From assembly GCA_963978905.1 (NCBI GenBank), contig OZ022261.1, positions 29,633,686 through 29,697,685 of the forward strand: a stretch of DNA of 64,000 bases, in the 5' to 3' direction. The notes beneath the pieces are model-generated. The model made no database searches and was not told the DNA's origin. It was given only the letters and a program-made list of their open reading frames with translations. The DNA comes from Trichostrongylus colubriformis. Its lineage: Eukaryota > Nematoda > Chromadorea > Rhabditida > Trichostrongylidae. Position numbers and translations under genes: made by a program. Below are positions 45,927 through 59,200 of this stretch, piece by piece. Each line of letters opens with the position of its first letter. Within the stretch, counting starts at the first letter, position 1.

Positions 45927-46809
45927 TTAGGTTGTCCCAAAAGTCTTGTAGGATTTTTTTCGACCACCATTTTTTATTATTTTTTCTTCCAACAAACAAC
46001 AATTAGGCAACAACGTATTCACCAGTGTTATTGATAAGACTCTGCCACCTCATAGGTAAATCGTTGATTCCCTCCTCCCGGAACCCTGGGTTGTGGGAGT
46101 CGATGAAGTCAGCGATCGCCTTTGCAATCATGCCATAATCAACGAATTTTCTCTTGACCAGGAAGGATTCAAGAGGATGGGTAAGGTGATAGACAGAAGG
46201 GGCAATGTCTGGAGAGTGTGGTCTGTAGGGCAGGACATCCCAGCCGAGCTTGGCCTGGGTACTTTTCGTGAAATGGCAGGGGGCGTCGTCATGGTAGGAT
46301 GACCGCGGACCTTGACAGCGGAACTTTTTTGGAGCTTTTCTCGAACAGCGAGCTGCCGGAGCTGGTGGGTGCATACGGTAGCTGTGACTGTCTCGCCTTG
46401 TACCAGCACTTCATGGAAAAGCATTCCTACAGCGTCCCAGAAGTAGCACGGTCCTGAGCGTGGTTTGTCTTCCATGTCAATCTCGCTGTTGCTGAAGCTG
46501 ATGAACCAGCGGCGAACGGACTCATACATAGCTCACACATGTCTTGCCCAATGCAGCGTTGATGGAGTGGCAAGCTTCCGTCGTTTTGGTGCCGCAAGAC
46601 CACTCATAGTAGATGACACCGCGAGTTGGATGGATATCGACAACGGGCGTTGTAGCTCTCTCTACGGGATCTGGTGGGTCAATATATATTTTCCTAGAAA
46701 GCTTGGAGAACGTTCTACCATATTCCTGAACCGCCTAGACCTGCCTCGAAGTAAACAAGAGTTATTGATTTTTTTGGAAAAATCCTACAAGACTTTTGGG
46801 ACAACCTAA
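45927..46809 (-). mobile_element. Mariner Mar4, internally deleted, nested in a Tc1 derivative
   Basis: Ends TTAGGTTGTCCCAAAAGTCT on both sides; TA duplications at 45,925-45,926 and 46,810-46,811. 883 bp, same family as Mar3 but inverted. The target is the sequence GTTGTACTT of the Tc1 derivative, seen uninterrupted in copy A at 7,730-7,736. Confidence 0.93.
46003..46529 (-). pseudogene. Mar4 transposase remnant
   Basis: An N-terminal piece (YESVRRWFISFSNSEIDMED then KPRSG) runs into a segment ending VLVQGETVTATVC, so the middle with the first catalytic Asp is deleted. The second part has HDDAPCHFTKSTQAKL (DNARPH lost) and SPDIAPSVYHLTHPLESFL, where the third Asp is Val. It ends NDLPMRWQSLINNTGEYVVA like Mar3. 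Inactive. Confidence 0.87.
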
Positions 46810-47674
46810 TACTTGGAGACGCTGCATACTAAATATACTATTTTGGCGCTCAACGGTGTGAATTATGCGTTTTTTGTTTTCGGAGTCCATCCCTTTGCCG
46901 TCCCGCTGTGCCGCTGTCATCAAAAGTCGTGATCTTTCTACAAAATATTGATATTCTCTGAGGCTTGCTCGTTTTGTTTTTGTAAAAAAAGCCGTTTTTC
47001 TTGACCAAGCCTTTTACTTTTTTCCGGTGGTCTTGTGGTAAATTCTTGTAAAAAAAAACCATGAAAAGAGTCAAGCGGCACTCAAATAGAAGGAAATGTT
47101 GACAATAGGTTCAGGCACCACATATTAAAATTTTGTCAAATCTGGTGGAGTAGAAAAAAAGTTATGCCAAAAAAATGTTTCGCCAAATACTTTTGAGCGC
47201 TACTGTATTGAATAAGCGAGTACCACGGAGACATTTGTCAAAATTAGCGGCACACTGTACTTGTCGACGGGAACAAGGAACGCAGTAATAATGTGAACGC
47301 TAGTTTCATTCAAAAGTCAGTTACATATCTCATACCTGATTTATAATCATCGATTGAAGATGACCTCTCCTAAATTTTAATTGAAAAACTACTGGTACAT
47401 GAGAGACGTGGTCGATCGATAATGTAGTACAGTGACCTAATACAAAGAAGCACAAAGTATGGTTATCGATTGACGATGCCTGTGTCCGAACACCTTCCTT
47501 CACCTTTGAACTCTTTAAAAAAACATCAGCATTCTGAGAGGATTTTCCTTCGTCAAATACTGAACCCTCTTATGAGGATTCGTCTAACCACGCTTGACCC
47601 TTACCTGAATCCTAGAAAACCTTCTGTAGGCGAATTAATTTTTGAGGGGAGTTTTTATAATGAGTAGCGCTTGG

Positions 47675-48090
47675 AATTGGAGGAATCGTACACGGAGATT
47701 CCATGATTCTTATTTCTCTTGAAATCACCCTACTAGGTACAGTGCATGAACAGAAACACGAAAAGAAGCGAGAAATTTCCTTCATTTCAAATTAGAAATT
47801 GAAACTGGAGAGTAACTCATTCCAGTTCTCGGCGAGCAACATTTCAACAGCCGTCAGCGGGAGGATCTCAGCTCAAATTTTTGCGCAAAATGTTTATTTT
47901 ATTCTACACTACCCTAGCGGCCAAACCACTTGGATGCCCTACCCCGTCGTCCGTCAGTTTGGAGAGCTCTATCTCAATCGGGTTTTTGTTTTTCCCGTGA
48001 ACTTTGCATGCGGCCTACGTACTGTAGTACTAAGTAAGCAAAAATGGGACTAATATGTGGGTAACAGAAGAATTTGAATATCCCTGAACG
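47675..48090 (+). repeat. Dispersed repeat R4, copy 2
   Basis: Matches 7,050-7,480: GGAATCGTACACGGAGATTC, a CCCTACTAGGTACAGTG-type segment, GAGAAATTTCCTTCA, GGCCAAACCACTTGGATGCC, AACTTTGCATGCGGCC and GGTAACAGAAGAATTTGA. Non-coding. Bases 47,210-47,670 hold nothing recognised. Confidence 0.65.
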
Positions 48091-48094
48091 ACTA

Positions 48095-49380
48095 CTTTAA
48101 ATAGGATCAAAAGGCAAGTGATGGGGTAAAGTTCAAATCGAATCGAATCTCACGGGAGATGTGAATCAGACAAGAACTGTGCAGCGTTGAATGTTCAGAG
48201 ATTGAAGAGCGGTTTTATATATAATGTTCTGGCAACAGCTCAGCGAAAGGTGAGCGCTCAGATCATCTTAAAATTATGAAACAGCTGGTCTTCAGCTTTG
48301 ACACAAATTCCTCACTTTTGAACCTACTTCAGTTTTTTTCTGGATCTCATAACAAATTTGGTTGTTTTACTAATTATGGCAGATTACAGCATGAAATGTA
48401 GAGAAGTTATGATCACCCGTGATCAGCCAATATTTATTCAATTTCGTATTAACAAAATAGCCATTTTACAAAGACAAATTACATCATTGCATTTTATATA
48501 ATTTCAGTTTTTTCAGATAAAAATCGTTAAACTCAGAAATGTGACGAGGATAGTCTAAGTTCTTCAATCTGTTTGAGCTTCCGATACCGACTTTTTTTGA
48601 ATCAAAATCTCCCGACGTGCCTTTTCAGCATGGTTGAGGGACTTGATGCGACAACTCCTCACTTTCCTTGGAAAAATGTTTAAAAAATTATTGTAAGAGC
48701 TGAGGAGACGACGATCCCAGGGCAGGAATATTTCCAGTGCTGGACGTACAGTATTCTAATCCCTTTCAGGTCTCTAAAGTATCAAAAATGGATCCGTGTG
48801 AAATAGTATAGAAAGTAAATGAAATCAAATTTAGGCATAAACTTTAGCGTAAAAACCAGCTAATGCATTGGTCTCAACCACATTCCTATGAACCCGCGAT
48901 TCCAAACGGAATTGCAGTAGTCAGCGCACAATACTTCATGCTCTCTACAATTTTTGAAAAAAAGAAACGCGCTTTTTATGCGTCTTTCTGTACCTCTAAA
49001 GTGATTAGCAGTGAGTTCCCGAAAAATTAACACGTTTTCATACAATTTGAACTGTACAAATGTTATTTTCCAATTTGATTTTCTAACTCCGTAAACTTAC
49101 ACGGTGTTTGTCAAATAACCAGACACTCTTACTTCAGTTGAACATAAAAAACGATTTTTTTCACTCGAGTCCGTAGCGGTACCGTAACAAAATGGAAGAA
49201 GGAGGGGTGTTCCTGTGTTGACGTCAAAGACGACCGACGAATGTCGGTCTCACCGAGTGATTTGTCGGTGCGGTGGCGGTTTTCGTCAAATTTCCGTCAC
49301 TCACAAATGACCCGACGGCATGTCAGCTGTTTTTCATCTCACAATGTCTTTCCCTAATCTATGTGATTAGTTCAACCTAC
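48095..49380. other. Upstream region of the ankyrin gene
   Basis: AT-rich and unrecognised to 49,130. Bases 49,170-49,330 are notably richer in GC and CpG (GTCGGTGCGGTGGCGG), as in some promoters. GTGATTAG at 49,361-49,368 could serve as a (trans-)splice acceptor just before the proposed start at 49,386. There is no TATA box of note. All of this is inference. Confidence 0.3.
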
Positions 49381-49385
49381 AAGTC

Positions 49386-49401
49386 ATGTTATCGTTAAGA
49401 A
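49386..49401 (+). CDS. Possible first coding exon of the ankyrin gene
   Basis: ATG plus four codons (MLSLR) and one base, then a strong donor A|GTAAGTG. The phase (1) is exactly what the next exon needs, and the joined reading continues NLLTIQKR without a stop. A 16-base coding exon is short but has a near-consensus donor. No other in-phase ATG/donor was found between 49,400 and 50,157. It could be chance. Confidence 0.35.
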
Positions 49402-50156
49402 GTAAGTGTTGCTGTCAATGCTGTATCGACTTCAGTTTCAGTGAAATTAAATTTACGTCGTTCATCATCACTTTGTATGAACTTTAATCTCTTAAAATCA
49501 AGGCATTTCACGATGCATGGTCACTGTAGCTTACTTTCGGTCTAAATTTGATTCAGTGCTCTGTGGTCCGTATAAGGAGCACAACGAAAAGCAAGACACT
49601 CGACATTTCCTAGGGATTGCGCCACGTATCCCGCATCACCTTAGTTTTACAGAGACGAACTTGAACTTGTACAAGCCTAAGATGCTGACTTTTTAGGTTA
49701 TCCGACCAATGCACTCACCGTCAACAATGAGAGGGTGTTTTCAAACAAATATCACATTTTCATCGTATTGATTTTGTATTTTCTTCTCAGTCACCTGCAG
49801 CTCAATGCGATTCTGAAAGCGTCAAATGCATAGCGTAACTGCTGGTTTCATTCCGAACTTTCAGGAGCCGAACTGTGGCACTGAAAATGTGATGTGCTCA
49901 CACATGAAAATCAAATGCTAACAGATTCTCTTCTCAGCCAAATCGCAATTGACATCAGTTCCAAATTAATCAGCTTATTTCGCAGATATCTGGGTCGGAG
50001 CGCAAGAGGTCGAAGGCGGAGTAACTCGAAATATTTTTTTTTCTTTTCTTTTAATCGTAATAAGGCTAGCCAATATGTAAGGAACTTAGAGGCACTTGTT
50101 TTCATTTTTCATTTTGCTATCTGATTTTCGTTTTTACCAACATGAAATGATTTCAG

Positions 50157-50202
50157 ATCTGCTAACCATCCAGAAGCGAACGAATGTAGACGAAAACGAA
50201 CA
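50157..50202 (+). CDS. ckn-1: Caskin-like exon: lead-in to ankyrin repeat 1
   Basis: 46 bases between TTTCAG and a GTGAGTC donor; starts with two bases of a split codon and ends with two. Reads LLTIQKRTNVDENE. The segment aligns with the N-V-N-F-Q-D-P-D lead-in before the first Caskin repeat. Short, so it rests on phase agreement with the next exon, which gives ENEH-GTALH across the join. Confidence 0.65.
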
Positions 50203-53200
50203 GTGAGTCAGAATTTTTTCACATATTTCAGTGATATCACGTGTGAATGGGTCACCACCACTGGGGCCTGTCATCCATTAGAAAAAGTCTGACCTTTCCA
50301 GTGGTACAGCCCTCCATAGAGCGGTTCAAATGGGCAATGCCGTTATGGCCCAGAGCTTACTCGGCAACAAGTCTGTGTGGATCGACGAAGAAGACGGTCG
50401 AGGTGAGTTATACACTGAATTATACAAAAAAAATTGTACATGAGTTTCTCTTGAATTCAGTAGTGTAAATATTACAACGTCCTCTGGAAGTCGGTGAATC
50501 TAGAAACCCCTCGTAAATTCATTTTTTGCGACTTCCATCTCGTAAAAAGTTGATCGGCAAATACTAGATAGGAACATGTGTGCAGATCGCTTAATGGTAC
50601 CAGTTCTCTGTGCTGAACATTTCAGTGCTAAATTCGCAGCTAATTTTAGATTCTCGAAAGGCTGAGATGTAAAAAGAATTGAGTGATACGATACCGGGGC
50701 CTTTATAGCGAAAACGAGGCAGTGCCCACTTTCATCTGGTAATTCCTTGCGCAATTCCGTTACTATTCATGCTTGCTAGTTAAGGGGCTTGAGACTAAGT
50801 TCATTCTTTTATTTGATCATTATTACACCGATTTTTTTCTCTGAGAACAGCAGTACATACGATTCGGAAGTTTTGATTTTGCGTAAGATTTGGTTTTTTC
50901 TGAATACAAGCCTCTGAATAGTAAATTCCGGCCAGCACGAAAGGGCGCTGCCGACACTTGGTCCTTTGGCCGATTGAAAAAGGCTCTATCAAGCTACACG
51001 AGAAATTCTTTACCCTCAAGGAATGGGCCATATAGATGAGGGTGGGCAGCTAGAGAACTCTATACCAAGAGCAGGGTACACCGGGAGTAGTCGATTCCTC
51101 GACAGGGGGGTCGTATTTGACCGAACGGAGGGGAAGTGGGAGTCGTCTCTGCAAAGGTCAGCGATAAGCGCTAGAATCTAAACTTCCAACAAAGATGGAA
51201 AGGGAAGGGTATTTCGTAGCGAACTCGGGCGAGGAAGTGTGAGATAAATATCTTTTTGCTTCAGGCAAGAATACATAGCAGTAAAACACATTGCAACTAC
51301 ATATGCATTCCGGCAACAGTTACTGGTATTGTTGAGGTCAAGAAATTGGTAGGGAAAGGGTCGTATTCGGTACCCGTAAAGGGGGGGGGGGGTCGCACTT
51401 GAGCAGCTCTTTCTCTCGACCTGGCAGTACCCTGACCAAGACTGAAGCAAGGCTTCCATCTCAAAAAAATCTAGGAGCTGCGGTTAGTGGGATGGAGAGG
51501 GTCTACTTTACTAAGAAACGACATTTCCCCCAAGATTTCAATCTCGCTACGAACACTGGCTGCCGTCGATGCCGGTGCCGCAAAGTATAAAGGCGGGCCA
51601 AGCTGTTTATCGAAAGGACCTGGTGCCCGCATTTCTTTGGCTTCCGAGTGCAGTCACAAGTACTTCACCCTTTACCTGACTCACCTTCATTGCGATCATG
51701 TGGTCCTAGAATTTTTTTGAAAATTGGATTTTATGGCAATTTCAGCTCAATTTTCGGAATTTTCCAGGTAGAACAGCTTTGCACTACTCGATGGAGCAAG
51801 ACTCGTATGAGGTCGTCGAGGTGTTAGTGAATGGAGGAGCCAATCTGGACTGTGTAGATTTCCACGGCACTTCAGCTTGTCACTTGGCTTGTAAAGAAGG
51901 CAAAATTGATGCGGTACGTCAGTTCCTCTGATGCACACAGTCTATTTTTCCACACTGAAAGCACCGCTAGGGGTGAGGAAAGACACAGTCTCTGTTAGCG
52001 TACACTCCGTTCAGAAGGGATGATCTATGGTGAAACTCCTATTGGAAGAACGCGACTTGGGGTCTTTATTGCGATTCCGCAGTGCTGCCAGTCACGCTCT
52101 CCCTCGCATCCGCTGGGCAAGTTGCTGCATGGGGAGACAACGTTCGCGGCTGCCTGACTTAGCTTCTCGCCTGTCTGCATCTGCACCCACCGGCTAGTGA
52201 TACAGAGGGGCGAAAAGGGAGGAATGAAAAAGAAGATTTTTGGGTTATTACTTCTCAGATTTATGACCGTTTCATACTGTACTTTCTCTACCGTTACCCT
52301 GCCGATTACCTCGACTTCCATTCCACAATTATTCCACCATCTGCCAAAATTATCCTAACGGTATCTTTGGGTGACGTTGACAAAGTGGATTGAGGGGCCG
52401 TTTGACGCATATAGGGTATAAGTTGAGGTTAACATCATGAGACATCACGGATTGAACCAACCATGATATTTGATCTTTGTTTGTACACAAGGGAGGATTT
52501 GGCTGCGTGCATATTTATAGAAGGGAGGAGCAAAAAATCATTTTCCTCTCTCAACTACTAACCATCCAAGCAACATCTTTCCAAAAAATAACTGGATGGT
52601 ATCATACTCTATCTCTAGAACCCTTGATTCATCGGAACTTGAAGTGTGTCGTACTGACTTTTAAATCTAAATGTGATGGGTTCAGATGAAACCAGCGCCA
52701 AATAAACTTTTCTCGCACTCCTGTGAATGGCCTCCAGATAAAACAATTTTGGGCTATGGGATAGCATGTGGACCTACATGAAAAGTGCTGCAAGCAATCA
52801 AGAGCTCTTACCTTCATGACTACTAGGAATCGTTCTCGAGGCACTATACAAGTCTCTGAGGACTTGGCAGGATCTCTAAACAGGCGATTTATAATCACGT
52901 ATTCCACATAAAAGTGGAGATGGTGTAGTGACAGGTGGCGCGCACTCCCAGTCTTGTGGTAAGAGTTCAAATACCGCATCAATGCCCGCTCAGGCCAACC
53001 ATGCCTTTCACCCCTTCGAAATAGGTGAAAGGGTACGAAACTCGTCTGGGCGGATAAAAGCACCAATTTGTGGATCTAGGCAAAACGCCGTCATATGCCA
53101 GTACTGTTCTGAATGGAAATAGCATGCACGGCGCATTCTATCGAAGGGATCTTTACGTAGCAACAGTTTGTATTTCTGAAAAGTTCAGTACACCATCAAT

Positions 53201-56200
53201 ACTAAAGATGGGGTCATGGAAGGGAAGAGTTTTAAGAAATGTGAAGTTCTTTAGTACCTAAAATGGGAGAGTAGACATGTACTAAATAGGACTGGTGCTC
53301 GCAGAGATGCTTCATGAGCATTTACATGTTGTTGCAACCCGCAGAGGTTGCCCAAATAAGCACCTTTCTTGCACGAGGAGCCATTGCAGGAGCTGCACAT
53401 TTTTGTGTAAATTCAGTGCCCGCTTCGCAAATAAAAGCCTCCATGATACATGCTCAGATGACATTCAATAGTTACAGTAAGAAGTTACATTCAACCCAAA
53501 ACGTACCGCATGTAGCACATAGCGTTGCACGAGATTCGAATCACATTTTTTTTTGGTTTTTTTAATAGGTACCGTGGTCAAATGCTCACTACCATAGGTT
53601 TTAAATACGAAGAATTACATATATTTCTGGAACCCTTTTCCTCCACAAAGGAGAAAGCATTTTGGCAACACGCTTTTGAAGGCATTTGCGGCAGGCAATG
53701 ACAAAACAAATTCACTGTTTGTGACGTTATACATGTGCATGCATTCCTTATGTTTTTCCAAACAATCTGAACTATAACAGTCTTCACACAGAAAATACTT
53801 GATGTTGATTTCTTAGTCAATTATACTTATAAATGACTATTACATGAGATCTACTCCTTGTTTTGGTTTTGTTAATTATCTGAGCAATTGTAATTTTTAT
53901 AAAAACTTGATATGCGCTACCAATGCATTTTTTAATGATGATTCTGAAAACAGCCAAAGCAGTAATGCCCTTCACAAACAGAATACTTGGTTTGACTACC
54001 GAAGCTACTCCACTGGAATATAAGGCGCTGGGACTTTTGGATAGTTCTTTCTAACATCCACGCAAAAACCACACTTTTCTTGAAATTAACTGGACTTTAC
54101 CAGGACATCTACTCACCGCTACAGATTGAACTTCGACGGGAATTTATCTTCTACTAACTGTGGCGCTAACTTTCAGTTAAGCAAAAATTCAATTTATTAA
54201 ATAGTGGTGCTGAAACACGTAGCAATTTTTACAGTGGAACAGGTTCTAGTAGATATGTTGTTCTCCATGTCCGAAAACATTTTTAAACAGTATTAGCTCT
54301 CAGTAATCTACGCTTTTATATGGCTCAAAAAAAAAAAGACTGTCCTGGTTAGCCAATCTGAAGAGAGCAAAAACAGCCTATGTAGGTTCAACATTTGCTA
54401 AGTTGTGTGTAGCACGTAAGATATCTGGTAAATCCAAATACTTGGTATCTAGAAATTCGCATCATTTCATTTATATTTGAAATACGAAGTGTCCTTAAGT
54501 TTTGAATCATTATATTTGCGAACGAATATTGCCCTAGCGACCCGCAAAGCTGTATTACTAGTAATCTTGAAGCCTCCTTTTTAAGTTGCATATTCCTCAA
54601 AACAGTATGCATTGTTTATAGCTGGAACTGATGATGATTCATCGTGCAGACCCTTTTTGCGTCGATAAATCCGGGAAAACACCATTCGATCTCGCATGCG
54701 AATTTGGTAAAGAGAAGGTAAGTCAATTTAATAATCTCTTGCGATTTAGTGATTTCTTCCAGTAAATCCGCGGTTATAACCTGCAAATTCGCACAGTCAT
54801 GCGATCACATGTGTCATCGTGCGCTAATCTTGGTTAGGTAGGGAATGTTCCCTAGAGTGATTCGACCGCCTCAGCATGAATATCACGCGCGCTTTGCGGA
54901 GAATTATTAGGGTGTCCATAAAGTTCGTTGGCCATTCGTTTTTTTTCGGAGCTTTTAAAGATAACTCACCAACTTGAACTTACAGATCCATGATATAATC
55001 TCCATGCATTCCCAGCACCCTTCGCCAACGATCGGGTAGAGAGGCAACTCGATTTACTCAAAAGCCGGCCGGCCGCCACTCGACCCAGTCCTCGATCACG
55101 TCATCGAGGTCGCCCTCGTTCTTCAGCTGTTTCCCGTCCAAGAAATTTTGCATGGACCGAAAGATGTGGTAATCGCATAGATTGATGTCCGGGCTACACT
55201 GTGGATGCGGGACCGTCTTGATGCCCAGCCTGTCCAGGACGGCCTGAATATCTCTCGCTTTGTGGGGACGCGCGTTGTCCCATAGCAACCACGGATTTGC
55301 AAGTTTCTGGGACAAGGCGGCAGCTTTCACCTTGACCTCCTGCAGTTCTTTAGAGGGGGTCTCTGCCGTCTCTGTGGCATTGTTGGGTAGGATGCTGTAG
55401 TGGATGACGACACTGATTTTATCACTTATCACTGATTTTTATCTTCGATGCCATAGTTTCCATTGGTGAAGCGAGTCCATCATTTTAACATCCAGTTCTT
55501 AGAAGGGGTGTTATCACCAAACTGCTGACGCATCCTGGTCGCCCAGGTTGTAGTAGTCCAGCAAACATCGGCGGTGTTGGTGACTATCACTCATCCTCAC
55601 TGCTTTATTGTGGGAAGAGCAGGAAAGGAAATTGAGTGCTAGCTAGCTTAGAAGATAGCCCATCGCGAGTACTTCCAGTATTGCAAAATCTCTATGCAAA
55701 ATCACAACGCGTTGCGTAACGCGACGCTGTTTACAAATGGCCAGCGAACTTTATGGACACCCTAATATCTGTTTTCCGTACTATGAGCACCAACAGGTTA
55801 GAATAGATCAGTCGCCAAATACGCGAAGAAAACTGAGAATAGGGCTATCCTGACAGACCAAAAATGAATCTTCCCCGTAGTTTGCAGATGCGGTCGTACG
55901 TGAATACAAGAGGACGAAACGAAAAATTACAAAGATTTTTCCTCAGTGGGGATTGAACCATAAGCCGACACTCCCATAACCATTTAGCCAAATGTGATAC
56001 TGCTTTTTTGTTTCCTGTATGCGCCTTTATAAGACGAGAAAAAATCATTTTAGGAAATCTCACTATGCTCTGATGGGCCTTCCTAGTAAGTGCACAGTGT
56101 ACTTTCAGATGGTCGAGTATATGTTGTTGATGGTCGACAACCCAGCTCTGCTTCAACATGCTGGTGAAGCGCACAAAGCATCGGCTCTTCATCTTGCAGC

Positions 56201-59200
56201 GCGAAATGGACATACTCATGTAGGTGTACCCTGACCATCGATTAAAAAAACACTTCAGATGATTAATTCATTGGCAGACATATATGTATGAACTTTCATT
56301 ATCTGTTTTGTTCTTCCACGGCCTTTAGCCATCGTGATCTTCAGGCCGCGTTCATACGCAGAGTGGCACGGGGGAGGCTCAGAGACTACGCAGGCAACGA
56401 TACGGGGTGGAACAGGCGGAGACGCAGAAACACGCAGTCACGCCCTGTCGCCGGCACCGCAAAGTGTGGACGCGACCACAGTTGGCAGTGCAATCGCTTA
56501 CTTTTGGAATGTATCTAATGTTCGTAATTCTGAGTCACTAGACGACAACACCGCATGAAACTTGGCGCTTTACGCTTGCGGCACATCTGAAAAAACTAAC
56601 GCATGCTCCTCAGTAACGATTAGTTCCGGGGTGTAACTCATTAGGACAGAAAATTGACGTCGCGGCTTCCGACGTACGACGAGATGTGTGCGAGCTAGGG
56701 GCGCCGAATATAGCTGGATTTTAAAGCGATTGCAGCGACCTGTGCCTTTCTCCTGGCATGGGACCGGTAGTCACTCTAGGACCCCACTACGTGCGGCTCC
56801 CTCAAAGACACCAATAGAGAGCAATTTTGGCCCACGGTAACTGCTCGTGGTTCCGCAGTTGCACACACGATGCCTCGTCAAGTTTACGAATGTGGATTCA
56901 TTGGATATTTTCTATCATGAACGCTTTTCTCGTATTTCTTCACTTACACTTTCTTTCAATGTTTCATTTGTTTGTTTCTGCTCGTTGTTTTACTTGTTCA
57001 TAATCAAGAGTGGAATTAATTCCGTCTTCTCTGCCCGCCTCTAGCAGAAAACTCGGCCACTGAAGCATGAAGTTCGAGGTAAAGCGCGCTAGGATCGCAA
57101 TGGCGCCGCAAAGGCGCGTTTTTCATGCGGGTTCCGCTACACATTACCTCTTCTAGGTCCAAGTGTACGTTTACAGGGAACTGTGTTTCCAAATAAGCTT
57201 TCCCTCCCCGCTCCCTTCTCCCAGCGCTTTTAACTCGCACTTTGCACACTAAAACCCAAATAAATTACTGTCTCAATGGCATACACCCGCCATTTCGAAT
57301 GTTTGCACTCCACGAATTCCCACCTAATGCTACACCACTGAAGAAGAAGGGAATTAATGCTGATGAGCATGCGTTCCCCATCGAACAGATCTGATTAATT
57401 ACCTTCACAATTTCGCGCCTTTTTCAATTGTTTATAACTCATGTTGACGTAGCTGTTAGAGAAATTTTGAGTGCATGATATCACATGCAAATTTGTACAT
57501 AAATTAATGAGGTGAATTCAGATTGTATGTCGTCTACTGGAGAACGGATGGGACGTTAATCGAACAACCGTACTCGGCACCGCACTTCATGAGGCATCGG
57601 GCTACGGTAGAGCACAAGTGGTGCGATTCCTGCTTCATGTAAGATTTCACGTATTTCAGTAGTTACTGTGAGAATTTTCTGGGGTGATGTCAGGACCCGT
57701 CGAGTCACTGCGCGCGGCAACTGCCCTGTTGGTCTTGCTGTGAATTTTTCGCGTGCTTAGGGTGCAACCGCCGCCTCCTCGCGTGACCTCACTCGAATGT
57801 CCTGATACACACTCAAATAAAACGTTCACACTTTGATCACCGACAGAGGTTTACTGCCATCACTTTTACGTCAGCGTGACAGATTGTGAATAGTCTGAGC
57901 AACCGTTTGAGAAACAAGAACATGTATAATCTCTTACTGAGACATTGCGCGGTACTCCTTGAGCTTAGTGGTTGGTTCTAGGCAAGTTCCAAACTCCCTG
58001 CTATTGCTTTTGATCTTGTGCCTTGGCTGTCCGAATTAGAGTCCAGCGTCCAGTCTTCTGATGTAACATAGGGTCAAGTTCACCGTTACGATGAGCGACC
58101 CGAAGTCGAAGTGACCGCTTACAATGGGATGCATATTGCCGAAGTCATTTCGGACGCTGTTTTCGAATCTACTTCATAAATGTAAAACGATTCTTTGGAC
58201 AGAGTTACTACACAAGGCTCATTTTGACAAATGTCAGCACAGTACACCACAAGGGAGTGGAATACAAGTAGCTGCCTGGTGTAGGGGTAAGTGTCCATAA
58301 TCTGGAAGCGATGGTTCGAGCACTTGCTACCACCCAATTTTTTTGCATTTTGTTGAACTTTTCTTACAGGCTACAGAAAACGCTTCTAGAGATATCTATT
58401 CTTCTCACTATTTTAGACTCCTGCAAGATTCTGCTCTCAGGTTTCGATTTGAGTTATGGTACGCAGTGAACTGTATCGAAATGCCTTCAATGGTTGTGCC
58501 GATTGTGAAAACTCTTCTTTTTTCTAATTCTACACTGAATTTTCTCATTCACTCATGAAATGTTAAGTTATGATGTTCAGAAGCGTAAGGCTGAGGCTAT
58601 ACCTTGCGATTTTGCGATCCCGGGATCGCATAATCGCAGGAACCGTAAATGCCGTCTTGCGCATTTTCATTCTAGCACGTTATTTTCCTCCACAAGTGAG
58701 AGTGCCATGACACACGCGATTCTGCGATAATGCGATCCTGCGGATCGCAAAATCGCCGATCGCATGGTATAACCCCGGCCTAAAACACAATCCGACATGA
58801 CGGTTGCGAAAAGTGTTAGGCTACTATTATATATGACCATGTCTTATGCGAAAAGCTGCACCCAAATGCCGCCTGGGTTGACAACACAGATGGTACCCTT
58901 GAGGTAATTGTTAGAAGAGCAGACATCCTTCTAGGTGTACGTGAGGGGCAGTGAGGATGAAGAAATCTGAAATGAAGACCAACGCTATTTTAACTTTCGT
59001 GGAGCTGCCCCATCAAACGATATCGTCGATTCCGGAACCATGCGAGGTTAAAGGCTCCAACAGCAATGCAGAGAGAATGGGAATACTTTGCCCTCTGTTT
59101 TCTTTGTTTTATGCAAGACAGATGGATCCTTCGCACCTAAAAGCTGTACCGTTCTCACGTCTGTGGAAATCGTCGCTAAGTTTTTTGGAATGGATGGCAT

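Larger units (their letters stand above)
45833..47205 (+). mobile_element. Tc1-like deletion derivative B, carrying a nested mariner
   Basis: Ends TA|CAGTAGCGCTCAAAAGTA and, inverted, the same with TTTGGCG inside; TA on both sides. Without the mariner it is about 490 bp. It keeps the transposase C-terminus (PSRCAAVIKSR at about 46,890-46,925) and the downstream AAAAAAGTTATGCCAAAAAA region shared with copies A and C. It differs from A in lacking the 5-kb array. Confidence 0.85.

Noticed and set aside
58268..58336. Functional tRNA gene
   Set aside because: Acceptor and anticodon stems do not close properly; only the boxes are tRNA-like.
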